Assembly: GCA_025459175.1 (NCBI GenBank)
Contig: JALORC010000045.1
Span: forward strand, 22,599 to 86,598
Source of the DNA: Planctomycetota bacterium
GTDB taxonomy: Bacteria; Planctomycetota; UBA1135; UBA2386
Length of the DNA: 64,000 nucleotides
Reading direction: 5' to 3'
Under the pieces are notes generated by a model that worked only from the letters and a program-made list of their open reading frames with translations, was not told where the DNA came from and did not search any database. Positions 54,567-64,000 of the stretch are shown piece by piece; positions within the stretch are counted from its first letter, which is position 1; every line of letters starts with the position of its first letter. The position numbers and the translations under genes are program-made.

Positions 54567-55289
54567 ATGCTCGGCAGACGAGTCCTGGGGACCATGTTCG
54601 GGTTCGCCCTGGTCGGGTGCACGATCGTCATTCCTACGCCAGACGTGCCGCCGGCGGCCGACCCGAACGCGGCGTGGCGCCGCGTGATCGAGCGCTACAT
54701 CAACGAATACGACCTCGTGGATCAAGACGGTCTGCGGCGCGACCCGAGCGACCTCGATGCGTTCGTTGCCTGGATCGCGTTGCCGGACAGCGACGTTGCG
54801 CGGCCCGTCGACCGGCAAGCGGAACTCGCGTTCGCCCTCAACGCGCACACTGCCCTGTCGGTCTACAAAGAGGTGAAAGGGCTCCCGATCAACTGGGGGA
54901 GCCAGTGCGTGCCCGTCTTCACGGTGCGTGGTCGCCCTATCACGCTGCGCGAACTGGAGGAGAGCATCGCGTCGGGCGGCGACTTGCGGGCGATGTTCGC
55001 GCTGGGTTGGCGAGACTCCTTCGCGCGGCCTGGATCCTCCGCGCGGCTGCCACGCGAACCGTTCACCGCTGCGAACGTCGATCGCCTGTTGGATGCGATG
55101 ATGCGCGAGTTCGTCGACGACCGCCGCAACGTCGAGGTGCACTCTTCGGGCACCAAGGTGCGGTTGGCCAAGTGGTTCCTCGACCATGCCGACGACATTC
55201 GGGCGCACGCTCCCGATCCACTCGCATTCTGCAACCTCTATCGCTCCACGCCGCTGCCGAATGGCACGGTGGAGTACCGGAACTACTGA
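54567..55289 (+). CDS. DUF547-type lipoprotein
   Basis: 240 residues; lipobox FALVGC with Cys at residue 18. The mature part follows the DUF547 pattern: a leading helix (WRRVIERYINEYDLVDQDGLRRD), LAFALNAHTALSVYKEVK (here 'NAHTALS' replaces the usual 'NAYNALT'), a short GLPINWGSQCVPVFTV segment, then LREFVDDRRNVEVHSS and HAPDPLAFCNLYRST. The start is the ATG at 54567; an upstream in-frame ATG at 54513 has no signal sequence. It is the first gene of a three-gene lipoprotein operon with overlapping stop and start (TGATG at 55287). Confidence 0.8.
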   Translation: MLGRRVLGTMFGFALVGCTIVIPTPDVPPAADPNAAWRRVIERYINEYDLVDQDGLRRDPSDLDAFVAWIALPDSDVARPVDRQAELAFALNAHTALSVYKEVKGLPINWGSQCVPVFTVRGRPITLRELEESIASGGDLRAMFALGWRDSFARPGSSARLPREPFTAANVDRLLDAMMREFVDDRRNVEVHSSGTKVRLAKWFLDHADDIRAHAPDPLAFCNLYRSTPLPNGTVEYRNY

Positions 55290-55690
55290 TGGCGAGTCCA
55301 CTGCGAGGGATGGTCGGGCGGCGACGCGCGGCGGAAGGTCGTTCCGGTGGTCTCGCGCGGGCGCGCGTGATCCTGTGGCTCACAGCCGGTGCGCTGGCGT
55401 CCTGCAACAGCGTCGAGCATCACACTCGCCCGGTGCCGCACGAGGCCATGCTGCCCTGGTTGCGGGTCGGAACGACCTCACGCGCCGAGACCCTCGCGAT
55501 CCTGGGACCGCCGCGCCGGCAGCTGGAGGGCGGCCGGATCCTGCTCTGGGAGCTCGAGGACGACGGTTACCACACGCAGCGCAGCGATGAAGGTGGGCGA
55601 CGGTCGTTGCCGCCGGGGCCTCTCAGTCTGGTCGTGGTCATCGGCAGTGAGCGAGTCGAGCGCGTGGCGTTGGTGCGGCTATGGGAATGA
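55289..55690 (+). CDS. Small lipoprotein with SmpA/OmlA-like domain
   Basis: 133 residues. After a basic N-terminus a hydrophobic stretch ends LASC, a plausible lipobox. The mature part has the SmpA/OmlA/BamE phrase: MLPWLRVGTTSRAETLAILGPPR, then LLWELEDDGYH and strands VVVIGSERVERVALVRL. Its ATG overlaps the stop of the DUF547 gene (TGATG), so translation is coupled. Proteins with this fold often assist outer-membrane protein assembly; that role is an inference here. Confidence 0.7.
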   Translation: MASPLRGMVGRRRAAEGRSGGLARARVILWLTAGALASCNSVEHHTRPVPHEAMLPWLRVGTTSRAETLAILGPPRRQLEGGRILLWELEDDGYHTQRSDEGGRRSLPPGPLSLVVVIGSERVERVALVRLWE

Positions 55691-56118
55691 ATCTCGTGCG
55701 TCGGTGGTCCGCGCTTGCGCTGCTCGGCTGCGCGGGTTGCGTGTGGTGGGTCCCCGACCATGGCCAGGACCCTCGGGATCGCGGCACCGTCCCGGCTGCA
55801 GCGCGCGCGTCGTTCTCGCCCGGCATCACGACGCGAGTCGATGTGCTGTGTGCGCTCGGCGAGCCCGACTGGGTGCGTGCCGACGAGACGCGGTTCGTCT
55901 ATCGCGCGCGGGTTTCCGACAGCCACCTCATGGTCTTGTTCATTCGGCACGAGTGGGGCACCCTCCACTGGGACACCTTCGAGTTCGATCCGAACGGCGT
56001 GCTCGTACGGCACCGTCAACTCGCGCAGCCGTACAGCGATTCCGGCAAGGTCGTCGTCCTGCCGTCGAAGGTGACCGACGCCGAGATGGAGTTGCTGTTC
56101 GAGGAGCGCGCTCCATAG
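55681..56118 (+). CDS. Small lipoprotein, second SmpA/OmlA-like paralogue
   Basis: 145 residues. The signal ends LGCAGC with Cys near residue 20, and the mature part has FSPGITTRVDVLCALGEPDWVRAD, RFVYRARVSDSHLMVLFI and a C-terminal beta end (VVLPSKVTDAEMELLFEE). It overlaps the previous gene by 10 bases, so the three lipoproteins form one operon. The second in-frame ATG at 55687 is equally possible. Related in outline to the preceding gene. Confidence 0.7.
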   Translation: MGMNLVRRWSALALLGCAGCVWWVPDHGQDPRDRGTVPAAARASFSPGITTRVDVLCALGEPDWVRADETRFVYRARVSDSHLMVLFIRHEWGTLHWDTFEFDPNGVLVRHRQLAQPYSDSGKVVVLPSKVTDAEMELLFEERAP

Positions 56119-56303
56119 CAACCGTAATCTGACCCACCACCGTGCCGGCACGGCCGGCGCCGCTGGCTCGCCGTCCAGCACGTGCCGGCCAAGCAGCGCG
56201 GGCCAGAGGTGCCTCGCAGCACGAAGCGCCGCACGGCGAACGCTGTCGGGAGGATTCCCTTGGACCTCGTCTTCAGCTCCGCTCATCAAGGAAGCCTCGC
56301 GCC

Positions 56304-58061
56304 ATGAACACAACCCTCCGCGTCGTCGTCGCCGTGCTCGGACTCGCCGCGTCCGTGTTCGCGCAGCAGCCCGTTGCCTCGGTGCAGGGTCGCGTGCTCG
56401 GACCCGATGGCGAGCCGATGGTCAACGTCGAGGTGTCGGCGCGTCCAGGCCCCTACAGCGACGTGGTGTTCGCCAAGGCCCGCACCGATGGAGACGGCAT
56501 GTTCCTGCTCGCGCGTCTGCAGGACGATCGGCCGGTGCAGGTCGTGGCGCAGGCGCCTGGGCACACGCGGTCGATCGCGTACGCCGACCTGTCGCCGGAG
56601 CGGCCTGTCACTGGCGTCGAGCTGCGCCTCTACCAAGCCAACACCCTGCGCGGGCGCGTCGTCGACGTGGACGGGCGGCCGGTCGCTGGCGCGCAGGTGG
56701 TCGGCACGAAGGACCTGACCTGGTTCCAGGGCCAGACCGTCGCGATCGAGACCCGCAGCGACGTCGATGGGCGCTTCGAACTGCAGGGCGTGCCGATCGG
56801 CGACTGTGTCGTGCGCGCGTTCGCGCCGGGATTCGCCCTGCGCGAGTACGGGCTGGCGGCGCTCGAGGACACCGAGATCTCGTTCCCGCCGATGCTGCGA
56901 GAGGCGGGCACCACGATCACGGTCGCGACCGAAGGCCTCGGTGTCGACGAGGCGGCGAACGCCAAGGTGCGCCTCCACGCCACGCGAGGAGGTGCGGGCT
57001 TCCACCTGCCGAGCGGTGTCGAGGGCAGCCAACTCGGTCCCGATGGCTCCTGGCGCCTGGCCGGCTTGCCGGACGCAGAATGGCACGTCGAGCTGTCCCT
57101 GCCCGGGGTGACGTTCGACCCGCGCTCGCTGTCGACCAAGGCCGGGGATCGGGCCCCCGCGCTCAGGTTCCGGGCTTCACGAGACGGCTCCATCGTGCTG
57201 CGTGGCCGCCTCGCCGACGCCACCGGCAAGCCGCTCGCGAACGAGACCCTGGTCTGTCGCACCCAGCGTTCCCAGTCGATGAACGGCGGCCGACCTGGGC
57301 GTACGACCACGGACGCGGACGGTCGCTTCGTGCTCGACGCTCCGTTGGCGGCGGGTGAGCCCTACAGCCTGCATCTCGTCGCGTCGGACCACGTGCTGCA
57401 GCAGCCGAAGGCCAAGGGCATGACGGGCTCGTGGGACCTGCGCTACCTGGTGCGATGGGAAGAGGTCGCCGACCCCGAGCGGGAACTGGCACTCGTGGCC
57501 GTGCCGGCCGCCCGGGTCTCGGTGTCGCTGCAGAACGGGGACCAGAACCCGGTCCCGTTCCAGTGGCTCGAACTGCAGCGTGTCGGTCAGGCGTTCGATC
57601 TGCACGACATCGCCTATGCGACGACGTCGCGCGATGGCGTGGCCCGCTTCCCCGGTGTGCACGCGTGCGATTTCGATGTCGTGGTGACCGCAGCAGGCAG
57701 TGGTGGCGCCGTCACCTCGGCGCCGTTTCGCCTCGGCGCCGGCGAACGCAAGCATCTCGACCTGGTGGTGCAGCCCGCTGCCCGGGTGAAGGGGCGCGTG
57801 GTCGATGCGGCCGGCAAGGCCCTGCCGGGCGTCCGGGTGTCGCTCCGCAACTGGGACATGGCGAAGAATGCCGGCACCGATGGCTCGTGGACCAACGTTC
57901 CGACCGACCGCAGAGGGCGGTTCGTGTTCACGGGTGTGGCGCCGGGTGGCCACTACGTCCAGGTGGGGATGAAGGCGACGCAGGACGGGAAGGGGCAGTG
58001 CGAGCCGTTCGCGGTTGCACCGGGGGGCACGGCAGACGTCGAGGTGCGCGTGCAGCGCTGA
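56304..58061 (+). CDS. Secreted carboxypeptidase-regulatory-like domain protein
   Basis: 585 residues with a signal peptide (LRVVVAVLGLAASVFAQ). At least five CarboxypepD_reg-like repeats follow: SVQGRVLGPDGEPMVNVEVSA, RGRVVDVDGRPVAGAQVVG, VLRGRLADATGKPLANETLV, RVKGRVVDAAGKALPGVRVS and a closing jelly-roll-like strand set. No catalytic residues were seen. It is the same architecture as the proteins at 124 and 62149, especially the latter (RVWLRDWDMVRGSQSSGS against VSLRNWDMAKNAGTDGS), so the two share an ancestor. Confidence 0.85.
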   Translation: MNTTLRVVVAVLGLAASVFAQQPVASVQGRVLGPDGEPMVNVEVSARPGPYSDVVFAKARTDGDGMFLLARLQDDRPVQVVAQAPGHTRSIAYADLSPERPVTGVELRLYQANTLRGRVVDVDGRPVAGAQVVGTKDLTWFQGQTVAIETRSDVDGRFELQGVPIGDCVVRAFAPGFALREYGLAALEDTEISFPPMLREAGTTITVATEGLGVDEAANAKVRLHATRGGAGFHLPSGVEGSQLGPDGSWRLAGLPDAEWHVELSLPGVTFDPRSLSTKAGDRAPALRFRASRDGSIVLRGRLADATGKPLANETLVCRTQRSQSMNGGRPGRTTTDADGRFVLDAPLAAGEPYSLHLVASDHVLQQPKAKGMTGSWDLRYLVRWEEVADPERELALVAVPAARVSVSLQNGDQNPVPFQWLELQRVGQAFDLHDIAYATTSRDGVARFPGVHACDFDVVVTAAGSGGAVTSAPFRLGAGERKHLDLVVQPAARVKGRVVDAAGKALPGVRVSLRNWDMAKNAGTDGSWTNVPTDRRGRFVFTGVAPGGHYVQVGMKATQDGKGQCEPFAVAPGGTADVEVRVQR

Positions 58062-58169
58062 CGTCGCACATCGGCGGAGGGCGCATCGGTTGGCACCGGG
58101 AATTCGGGGGAAAGGTCGAGCGCCAACCGCCATGGCGTCGCTTCTCCACGGGACCGAAGCCGCTTCCCC

Positions 58170-58364
58170 GGTTGCCGCCTGTTCGTCCCGATCGCCGGAC
58201 CGGACTACCTCGGCTACTTCCCGCCGCAGATCGGTGTGCAGACGTTCCATGAACTGCCGCTGCCGCCGTTCCTCGCCAACCAGAGCCTGCACTTCCAGGA
58301 CTGGTATCTCGATGGCGCGTTCCTCTACAGCACGGAACGGTTGACGGTGCCGATCATCAAGTGA
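58170..58364 (+). pseudogene. Orphan 3' end of a secreted-protein gene
   Basis: Sixty-four codons and a stop read GCRLFVPIAGPDYLGYF, LPLPPFLANQSLHFQDWYLD and ERLTVPIIK. The outline (GC.L.V....... then LP.P....L....F..Q) is that of the shared C-terminal module. No start or upstream part is present. It follows the 56304 gene after about 110 bases. Confidence 0.5.
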
Positions 58365-58590
58365 CGGTGGCGGGCGGGTGGCCCATGCCCGTCCGAGCGT
58401 GAGTGGGCTTCGACACTCGCCAGGCTGTTCCGCCCGATGCCCTGGGGCTCTGACCGCAAACTTCTTGGCCCCGTTCGGCCGGTCCTTTCGCACGGGTGGA
58501 CAACAGCCTCGAACGGCGTCACCGCGCGGTCTGGAAGGTTGCTCGCCACGGAGACCTGCTCCTGACGGCCCGAAGACGCCACTGCATACC

Positions 58591-59553
58591 ATGAACCCAA
58601 CCTCGGTCCTGATCCCGGCCTTCGCGTTGTTCGCGACGACCGCTCTCGCGCAGACCACCAACCTCGTGGTCAACGGCAGCTTCGAGACCATTGCTGGCCA
58701 AGCCCCGACCAACATCGGCCTCGGCCTGCCGCCCTGGGTTGTCAGCGGTCTGGACATCGTGCGTCCCGAGAACGGCCAGTGCTGCTACTTCCAGCCTGCC
58801 GACGGCCTGGTCTCCGTGTCGCTGAACTGGACCGCACCGGGCTCACTCAGCCAGGTGGTCGCGACGGTTCCCGGTGTGACCTACGAGATCCGATTCTGGA
58901 TGGCGGCCGAGGTGTTCGGCGGCATTCCGTCGCGGACGATGGAGGTGCGCTGGAACGGAGCGGTGCTGGGCTCGCCCTCGTTTGCCTACACGGGGCAAGG
59001 TCCGCTGAGCATGGGCTGGCGGGAGTTCGTCTACACGGCCACCGGCAGCGGTAGCGACACCCTCGCCTTCGTCAGCACGACTCCCAGCAACTTCGGACCG
59101 GCACTGGATCGCGTTTCGGTGGCGCTGCCCATAGCGGGTGCCCAGAGCTTCGGCGTGGGGCAAGGAAGCAGCGGCTGCCGCGGTCTGATGAGCACATGGG
59201 TGAACGGTTCCCCCAGCGTCGGCAATGCGAGTTTCGCGATCACGACGTCGAACGCGCCGCTGTCCGGTTTCGGGGTCCTTGCGCTCGGCGACGTGGCGGC
59301 AACGTCCGATCCTCTGGGCATCGGCTTGCAGTTCCTCGTCGGTGCGAGTCCCGGGTTGTCGGTGGCGTTGGCTGGCATGACCAGTGACCTGGCGGGTATC
59401 GGCGCCCTGCCGGTTCCGATCCCGAACAACCCCACGCTGGCTGGTGCCCAGTTCTTCGCCCAGACGTTCTGGCTCTGGTCGCCGACCTGCCCCGCAGTCC
59501 TGCCCAGGCTGGACTGGAGCTCGTCTTCCGGCCTCCAGCTGGCCATTCTGTGA
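58591..59553 (+). CDS. Secreted DUF642-like protein with shared C-terminal module
   Basis: 320 residues. A signal peptide (SVLIPAFALFATTALAQ) precedes a galactose-binding-like domain of the DUF642/choice-of-anchor kind, opened by NLVVNGSFE and continued with SVSLNWTAPGSLSQVVATVPGVTYEIRFWMA and FVSTTPSNFGPALDRVSVAL. The last about 135 residues are the shared module (IPNNPTLAGAQFFAQTFWL). It is presumably a cell-surface carbohydrate-binding or structural protein. The start is chosen for the signal peptide. Confidence 0.82.
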   Translation: MNPTSVLIPAFALFATTALAQTTNLVVNGSFETIAGQAPTNIGLGLPPWVVSGLDIVRPENGQCCYFQPADGLVSVSLNWTAPGSLSQVVATVPGVTYEIRFWMAAEVFGGIPSRTMEVRWNGAVLGSPSFAYTGQGPLSMGWREFVYTATGSGSDTLAFVSTTPSNFGPALDRVSVALPIAGAQSFGVGQGSSGCRGLMSTWVNGSPSVGNASFAITTSNAPLSGFGVLALGDVAATSDPLGIGLQFLVGASPGLSVALAGMTSDLAGIGALPVPIPNNPTLAGAQFFAQTFWLWSPTCPAVLPRLDWSSSSGLQLAIL

Positions 59554-59645
59554 CGAGGTGGTAGCACCCGTGCCGGAGGCGCGTTCGGTGCGTTGAGCGC
59601 CGCGGCGGGCGCGCGCTCCTCGGGAGGAGCGGGCCTCGCCGCGAC

Positions 59646-59759
59646 TCACAAGCCGATCACCCCGTGGGCGCCATTGCTGGTGTTGATGCCGAGCGGATTG
59701 GCGCCCGCATCGAACGCGAAAGCTCGCGTGTAGAAGGACGCGCCCGGCACACTCGGCAC
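59646..59759 (-). pseudogene. Orphan 3' end with shared-module tail
   Basis: On the minus strand 37 codons and a stop read GASFYTRAFAFDAGANPLGI then NTSNGAHGVIGL. This is the last strand set of the shared C-terminal module. No 5' part exists; coding sequence on the plus strand from another lost gene meets it at about 59755. Confidence 0.55.
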
Positions 59760-59868
59760 CGTCATTGCCGAGCAGGTGGCGCCGCTGCTGAGACGTTTCG
59801 AACTGCGTCGGCTGCGCACCATCACCGGTTACCACGCCGGGCGCTGGACGGTCCGCGCCGTGTGGTGA
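59753..59868 (+). pseudogene. Orphan 3' end of an unknown gene
   Basis: Plus-strand frame LGTVIAEQVAPLLRRFELRR then RTITGYHAGRWTVRAVW and a stop. It meets the minus-strand tail at 59646-59759 end to end, so two unrelated gene ends were joined by a rearrangement. Confidence 0.4.
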
Positions 59869-59981
59869 CCTGCGATCCAGGTTGGCGCGTGCGGATGCTC
59901 CACGTGCACGAGCCCACGCGCGCAGACCGCTGCGGCCGGCAGCAGTTCGCGTGCTCGGCACCCGCCTCCTACAGTGGGCGC

Positions 59982-60692
59982 GTGAGCTTTCGACCGACCC
60001 GCTGGAGCCTCGTGCTGCGCGCCGCCGACGACGGCGACGCAGGCCAGCAGGCGATGGCGGAGCTGTGCGCCACCTACTGGCCGCCGGTCTACCACTATTT
60101 CCGGCGCACCACCGGCGACCGGCATCGCGCCGAGGACCTGACCCAGGGCCTGTTCGAACGGCTGCTGGCGAAGCGCTCGCTGGCCGAGGCCGATCCCCTT
60201 CGCGGCCGCTTCCGCAACTGGCTGCTCGCGTGTGCGAGTCACCATCTGGCGAACGTGAACGAAGCCGAACGCGCGCTGAAGCGCGGCGGCGGGGCCGTGA
60301 CGTTCGCACTCGACGCCGGCCCCGAAGAGGCCCGCCTCGCCCAGCAGGTGCCCGATCCGGCCGAACGACCCGAGCAGGCCTTCACGCGCCGCTGGATCGC
60401 GGCGGTGGTCGACCGCACGCTGCTGGTGCTGCAGCAGGAGTTCGCGCGGCGCGGCCGTGAGCGTCTGTTCGCCGCGGCGCGGCCGTTCGTCGACCTCGAC
60501 CAGGACCCCGGCCCGATGCGCGAGGCCGCCGCGGCGGCCGGTGTGCACGAAGGCGCCTTCAAGGTCGCGGTGCACCGCCTGCGTGAGCGTTTCCATGAAG
60601 CGCTGCGGGCCGAGCTTGCCCGCACCGTCGATACCGACGACGACGTCGACGACGAACTCGCCCACCTGCTGGACCTGCTGCGCCGCCCATGA
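59982..60692 (+). CDS. ECF-type RNA polymerase sigma factor
   Basis: 236 residues from a GTG at 59982. Region 2: LRAADDGDAGQQAMAELCATYW, FRRTTGDRHRAEDLTQGLFERLL, the sigma-70 region-2.1/2.2 block with the AEDLTQ..F phrase. Region 4: VVDRTLLVLQQEFARRGRERLF and GVHEGAFKVAVHRLRERFHEAL, the helix-turn-helix. The WSLVLRAADD opening and the downstream Ser/Thr kinase match the ECF families that are coupled to kinases in Planctomycetota. There is no anti-sigma gene next to it. It is joined to the kinase through a 24-codon ORF. Confidence 0.9.
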   Translation: MSFRPTRWSLVLRAADDGDAGQQAMAELCATYWPPVYHYFRRTTGDRHRAEDLTQGLFERLLAKRSLAEADPLRGRFRNWLLACASHHLANVNEAERALKRGGGAVTFALDAGPEEARLAQQVPDPAERPEQAFTRRWIAAVVDRTLLVLQQEFARRGRERLFAAARPFVDLDQDPGPMREAAAAAGVHEGAFKVAVHRLRERFHEALRAELARTVDTDDDVDDELAHLLDLLRRP

Positions 60693-60759
60693 CGCCCCCG
60701 CCGCACGAGTTTCCGCCGGCCGGTGTAACCACACCCTTGCCCCTCCTGCAGAGGGAGGC

Positions 60760-60763
<4 letters not shown>
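60689..60763 (+). CDS. 24-residue ORF bridging sigma factor and kinase by two ATGA overlaps
   Basis: The ATG at 60689 overlaps the TGA of the sigma factor (ATGA, 60689-60692), and its own TGA (60761-60763) overlaps the ATG of the kinase (ATGA, 60760-60763). Without it a 67-base gap would separate the genes. The peptide is Pro-rich (PPPHEFPPAGVTTPLPLLQ). It would keep ribosomes moving from sigma gene to kinase gene. The kinase also has its own good ribosome binding site (GAGGGAGG). Confidence 0.4.
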
Positions 60764-62103
<1,340 letters not shown>

Positions 62104-62148
62104 GCCGGTGCAGCGACGTGTGTCGATCGTCCGCGGTGCCGGACGCGT

Positions 62149-63924
62149 TCACTTCGCGTCGGGCAGCTGCAGGTCGAACGTGTAGGTCTTGCCCGCCTCG
62201 ACCTCGAACGGCTCGACGGCCTTTTCCCACGCATTGCGTTCCCCCGGCTCGGCCAGCAGCTGCAGCCAGGCGCCGCCGAGCGGCACACCGAGGAAGCGGT
62301 AGCGCCCCTGCGCGTCGGTGAGAGTCTCGACGAGGCTGCCGCTGCTTTGGCTGCCGCGCACCATGTCCCAGTCGCGCAGCCACACCCGCACGCCGCCGAC
62401 CGGCTGCTGCTGCGCGTCGCGCAGCACGCCTTCGACCGTCGCCGGCTCGCCGAGCTTGGCGTCGGGCAGCTTCACCACCGTACCCGGCTTGCTGAGGTCG
62501 AACGGCTCGCCGGCCCATTCGCCGAGGACCGACGCGGAGTGCACGCGCAGCGGTGCGGCGATGTGGTGCAGACCGGGGAAGCGGTAGTTCCCATCGCGGT
62601 CCGTCGTGGCGTAGGCCAGCCCCATCCAGAGCGGCATGCGGTTGGGACGGCTCTCCTCCAGCTCCACCGACACGAACGCGGCCGGTCGCCCATCCGCGCG
62701 CAGCAGCCGCCCGGCGACCGAGCTGGCGGGCGCCAGGCGGACCTCGACCGGCTTGCTCGGATCGACGACGAACTCGTGGTCGTTGAGGTCGCGCGGATCC
62801 AGGTAGCGGTTCGCCCGCGCGATCTTCTCCTGGTCGGTGACCCAACGCTCGTCTACCGAATAGAGGATCGCCTCGGTGCCGATGCCGAGCGGGCTCTCCA
62901 GAGTCAGCTTGCCATCGGCGTCGGTGGTGCCGCGCGAGCGGTTGCCACCGTTCGATGCGCGCATGACGAACGTGACGCCGGCCGCGGGCTTGCCGTCCGG
63001 ACCCGTCACAACGATCGGGCACGCGAGCTTCGAGTCGCGGCGCGGGGTGCCGGTGAACTTCAGCACGTGCGGACCCTTGCCCGGCTCGGCCTTGCGCTCG
63101 CGGGGTGCGAAGGCCCACTTCGTCGACGACGGGGAGACCCGGTACTCGCAATCCGGCATGGCATCCAGCACCGACTCGGCGGCCGACGGCCGCAGGTGGT
63201 TGAGCGGGGGCGGCAGTTCGCGCAGGCTGCCGTCGACGTACGGCAACAGCGACAGCGTGATGTCGCCCAGCGCGTCGGCCGGAACACCGTCGATCTGCAC
63301 CACGAGCCGCGTCGTCGGGGTAGCGTCCGGTCGCAGTTCGAGGTCCATCGCCCGCGCCATGTGCAGCATCGTCTGGGCCAGACCGTCCCCCGGGATCCAC
63401 GCGGCGAGGTGGATCGGCGCGAGCGGCACCGCGGCGAGTTCGAACCGTCCTTCGGCATCCGTCTTCGCCAGCACCATCACGTAGTCGAGCACACGGCCGT
63501 GCACCCGCGCGCACACCGTCGTGTTGGGCACGGGCTTGCCGGCGCGGTCGCGCAGCGTGCCGCGCACGGTCGTCGCCGACTGCAGGTGCACGGTCGCCAC
63601 ACTGCCGTTGCCGAGGTACTCGACCCCGGTGCAGTAGCCCTCGCTCGCCGCGCGCACTTGCAGGTTCTCGAGCTTCGGCACCTTGCCGATGCGGAAGAAC
63701 CCGTCGCCGTCGGCACCGCCGCGCGCGAGCACGGTGTGCGGTTCGCCCCAAGTCGTGACCCAGACCTTCGCCGCCGGCACGCCTTCCCCGCGCATGTCGA
63801 CGACGCGCCCTTCGACCACCATCGTTTCCGGCGCCGCGGGTTCTTGTGCGGGGGCCGGCTGCACACCGCAAACGGCGACGAACAACCAGACGAACGAACG
63901 CGGCAGCGATGGCATCGACAGCAT
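62149..63924 (-). CDS. Secreted carboxypeptidase-regulatory-like domain protein
   Basis: 591 residues with a signal peptide (FVWLFVAVCGVQPAPAQ). Repeats of the CarboxypepD_reg type follow: VEGRVVDMRGEGVPAAKVWV, VRGTLRDRAGKPVPNTTVCA, IVVTGPDGKPAAGVTFVMRA, VAGRLLRADGRPAAFVSVEL and VEGVLRDAQQQPVGGVRVWL, with a closing DLQLPDAK. Its final repeat is close to that of the 56304 protein. No enzyme site is seen. The ATG at 63915 is an alternative start. It converges on the kinase gene with 45 bases between stops. Confidence 0.85.
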   Translation of the reverse strand: MLSMPSLPRSFVWLFVAVCGVQPAPAQEPAAPETMVVEGRVVDMRGEGVPAAKVWVTTWGEPHTVLARGGADGDGFFRIGKVPKLENLQVRAASEGYCTGVEYLGNGSVATVHLQSATTVRGTLRDRAGKPVPNTTVCARVHGRVLDYVMVLAKTDAEGRFELAAVPLAPIHLAAWIPGDGLAQTMLHMARAMDLELRPDATPTTRLVVQIDGVPADALGDITLSLLPYVDGSLRELPPPLNHLRPSAAESVLDAMPDCEYRVSPSSTKWAFAPRERKAEPGKGPHVLKFTGTPRRDSKLACPIVVTGPDGKPAAGVTFVMRASNGGNRSRGTTDADGKLTLESPLGIGTEAILYSVDERWVTDQEKIARANRYLDPRDLNDHEFVVDPSKPVEVRLAPASSVAGRLLRADGRPAAFVSVELEESRPNRMPLWMGLAYATTDRDGNYRFPGLHHIAAPLRVHSASVLGEWAGEPFDLSKPGTVVKLPDAKLGEPATVEGVLRDAQQQPVGGVRVWLRDWDMVRGSQSSGSLVETLTDAQGRYRFLGVPLGGAWLQLLAEPGERNAWEKAVEPFEVEAGKTYTFDLQLPDAK

Positions 63925-64000
63925 CGGGACTCCTCGGGCCGCGCACTCTACCGGGCCCTTGCGAGCTTGGTGAGGGATGGCAGTGCCGGTGGAGAACGTC

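Overview
The window is 64 kb of high-GC bacterial chromosome, roughly 70% GC by eye. Its gene content resembles the secreted-protein-rich genomes of Planctomycetota: many signal-peptide proteins built from carboxypeptidase-regulatory-like beta-sandwich repeats, an ECF sigma factor beside a Ser/Thr protein kinase, kelch and beta-propeller secreted proteins, a formylglycine-generating-enzyme-like domain, a retropepsin-like lipoprotein, and sensor kinases. The phylum is an inference from gene content. No rRNA, tRNA or CRISPR array was recognised.

Region 1 (1-27.2 kb) is ordinary, tightly packed chromosome. It holds a regulatory-like-domain protein, a transglutaminase-like secreted protein, a PAS-PAS-histidine kinase-receiver hybrid, a 914-residue internally duplicated secreted protein, several small secreted proteins, a metzincin-like lipoprotein protease, a Ser/Thr kinase preceded by a possible coupled mini-ORF, a cysteine-dioxygenase-family cupin, a TPR lipoprotein followed by a sensor kinase, a secreted protein of lower GC, and a 1258-residue multi-repeat protein at 23432-27208.

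Region 2 (27.1-59.9 kb) is accessory DNA and a gene graveyard. A decayed IS91-like (Y2 rolling-circle type) transposase sits against the 3' end of the 1258-residue gene. Two more remnants of the element lie at 31.7 and 38.2 kb. Pieces of the 3' half of the 1258-residue gene recur at 34.6, 38.1 and 50.9 kb. Beyond the element lies only the C-terminal half of an alanine racemase gene. Orphan 3' ends of lost genes lie at 31.7, 38.6, 51.2, 58.2, 59.65 and 59.8 kb. Two fragments carry internal deletions that fall exactly between short direct repeats. Intact genes lie among the debris: a kelch/FGE fusion, an aspartyl-protease lipoprotein, beta-helix and beta-propeller secreted proteins, a terpenoid-cyclase-fold repeat protein, a PLD-like nuclease/lipase and three small lipoproteins.

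Inside this region, about 47.7-50.65 kb has visibly lower GC. It carries a two-gene operon, 3 bp apart: a fatty-acid-hydroxylase-like membrane protein and a TIR-domain protein fused to about 530 residues of polytopic membrane sequence. This is the best candidate for an undescribed system, most likely anti-phage or membrane-targeting immunity. That function is inferred from architecture and context only.

Region 3 (60-64 kb) returns to chromosome: an ECF sigma factor and a membrane-anchored Ser/Thr kinase joined by a 24-codon ORF that overlaps both by ATGA, then another regulatory-like-domain protein on the opposite strand.

Across the window, at least five secreted proteins with unrelated N-terminal scaffolds share a C-terminal beta-rich module, and several orphan gene ends are the tail of the same module.
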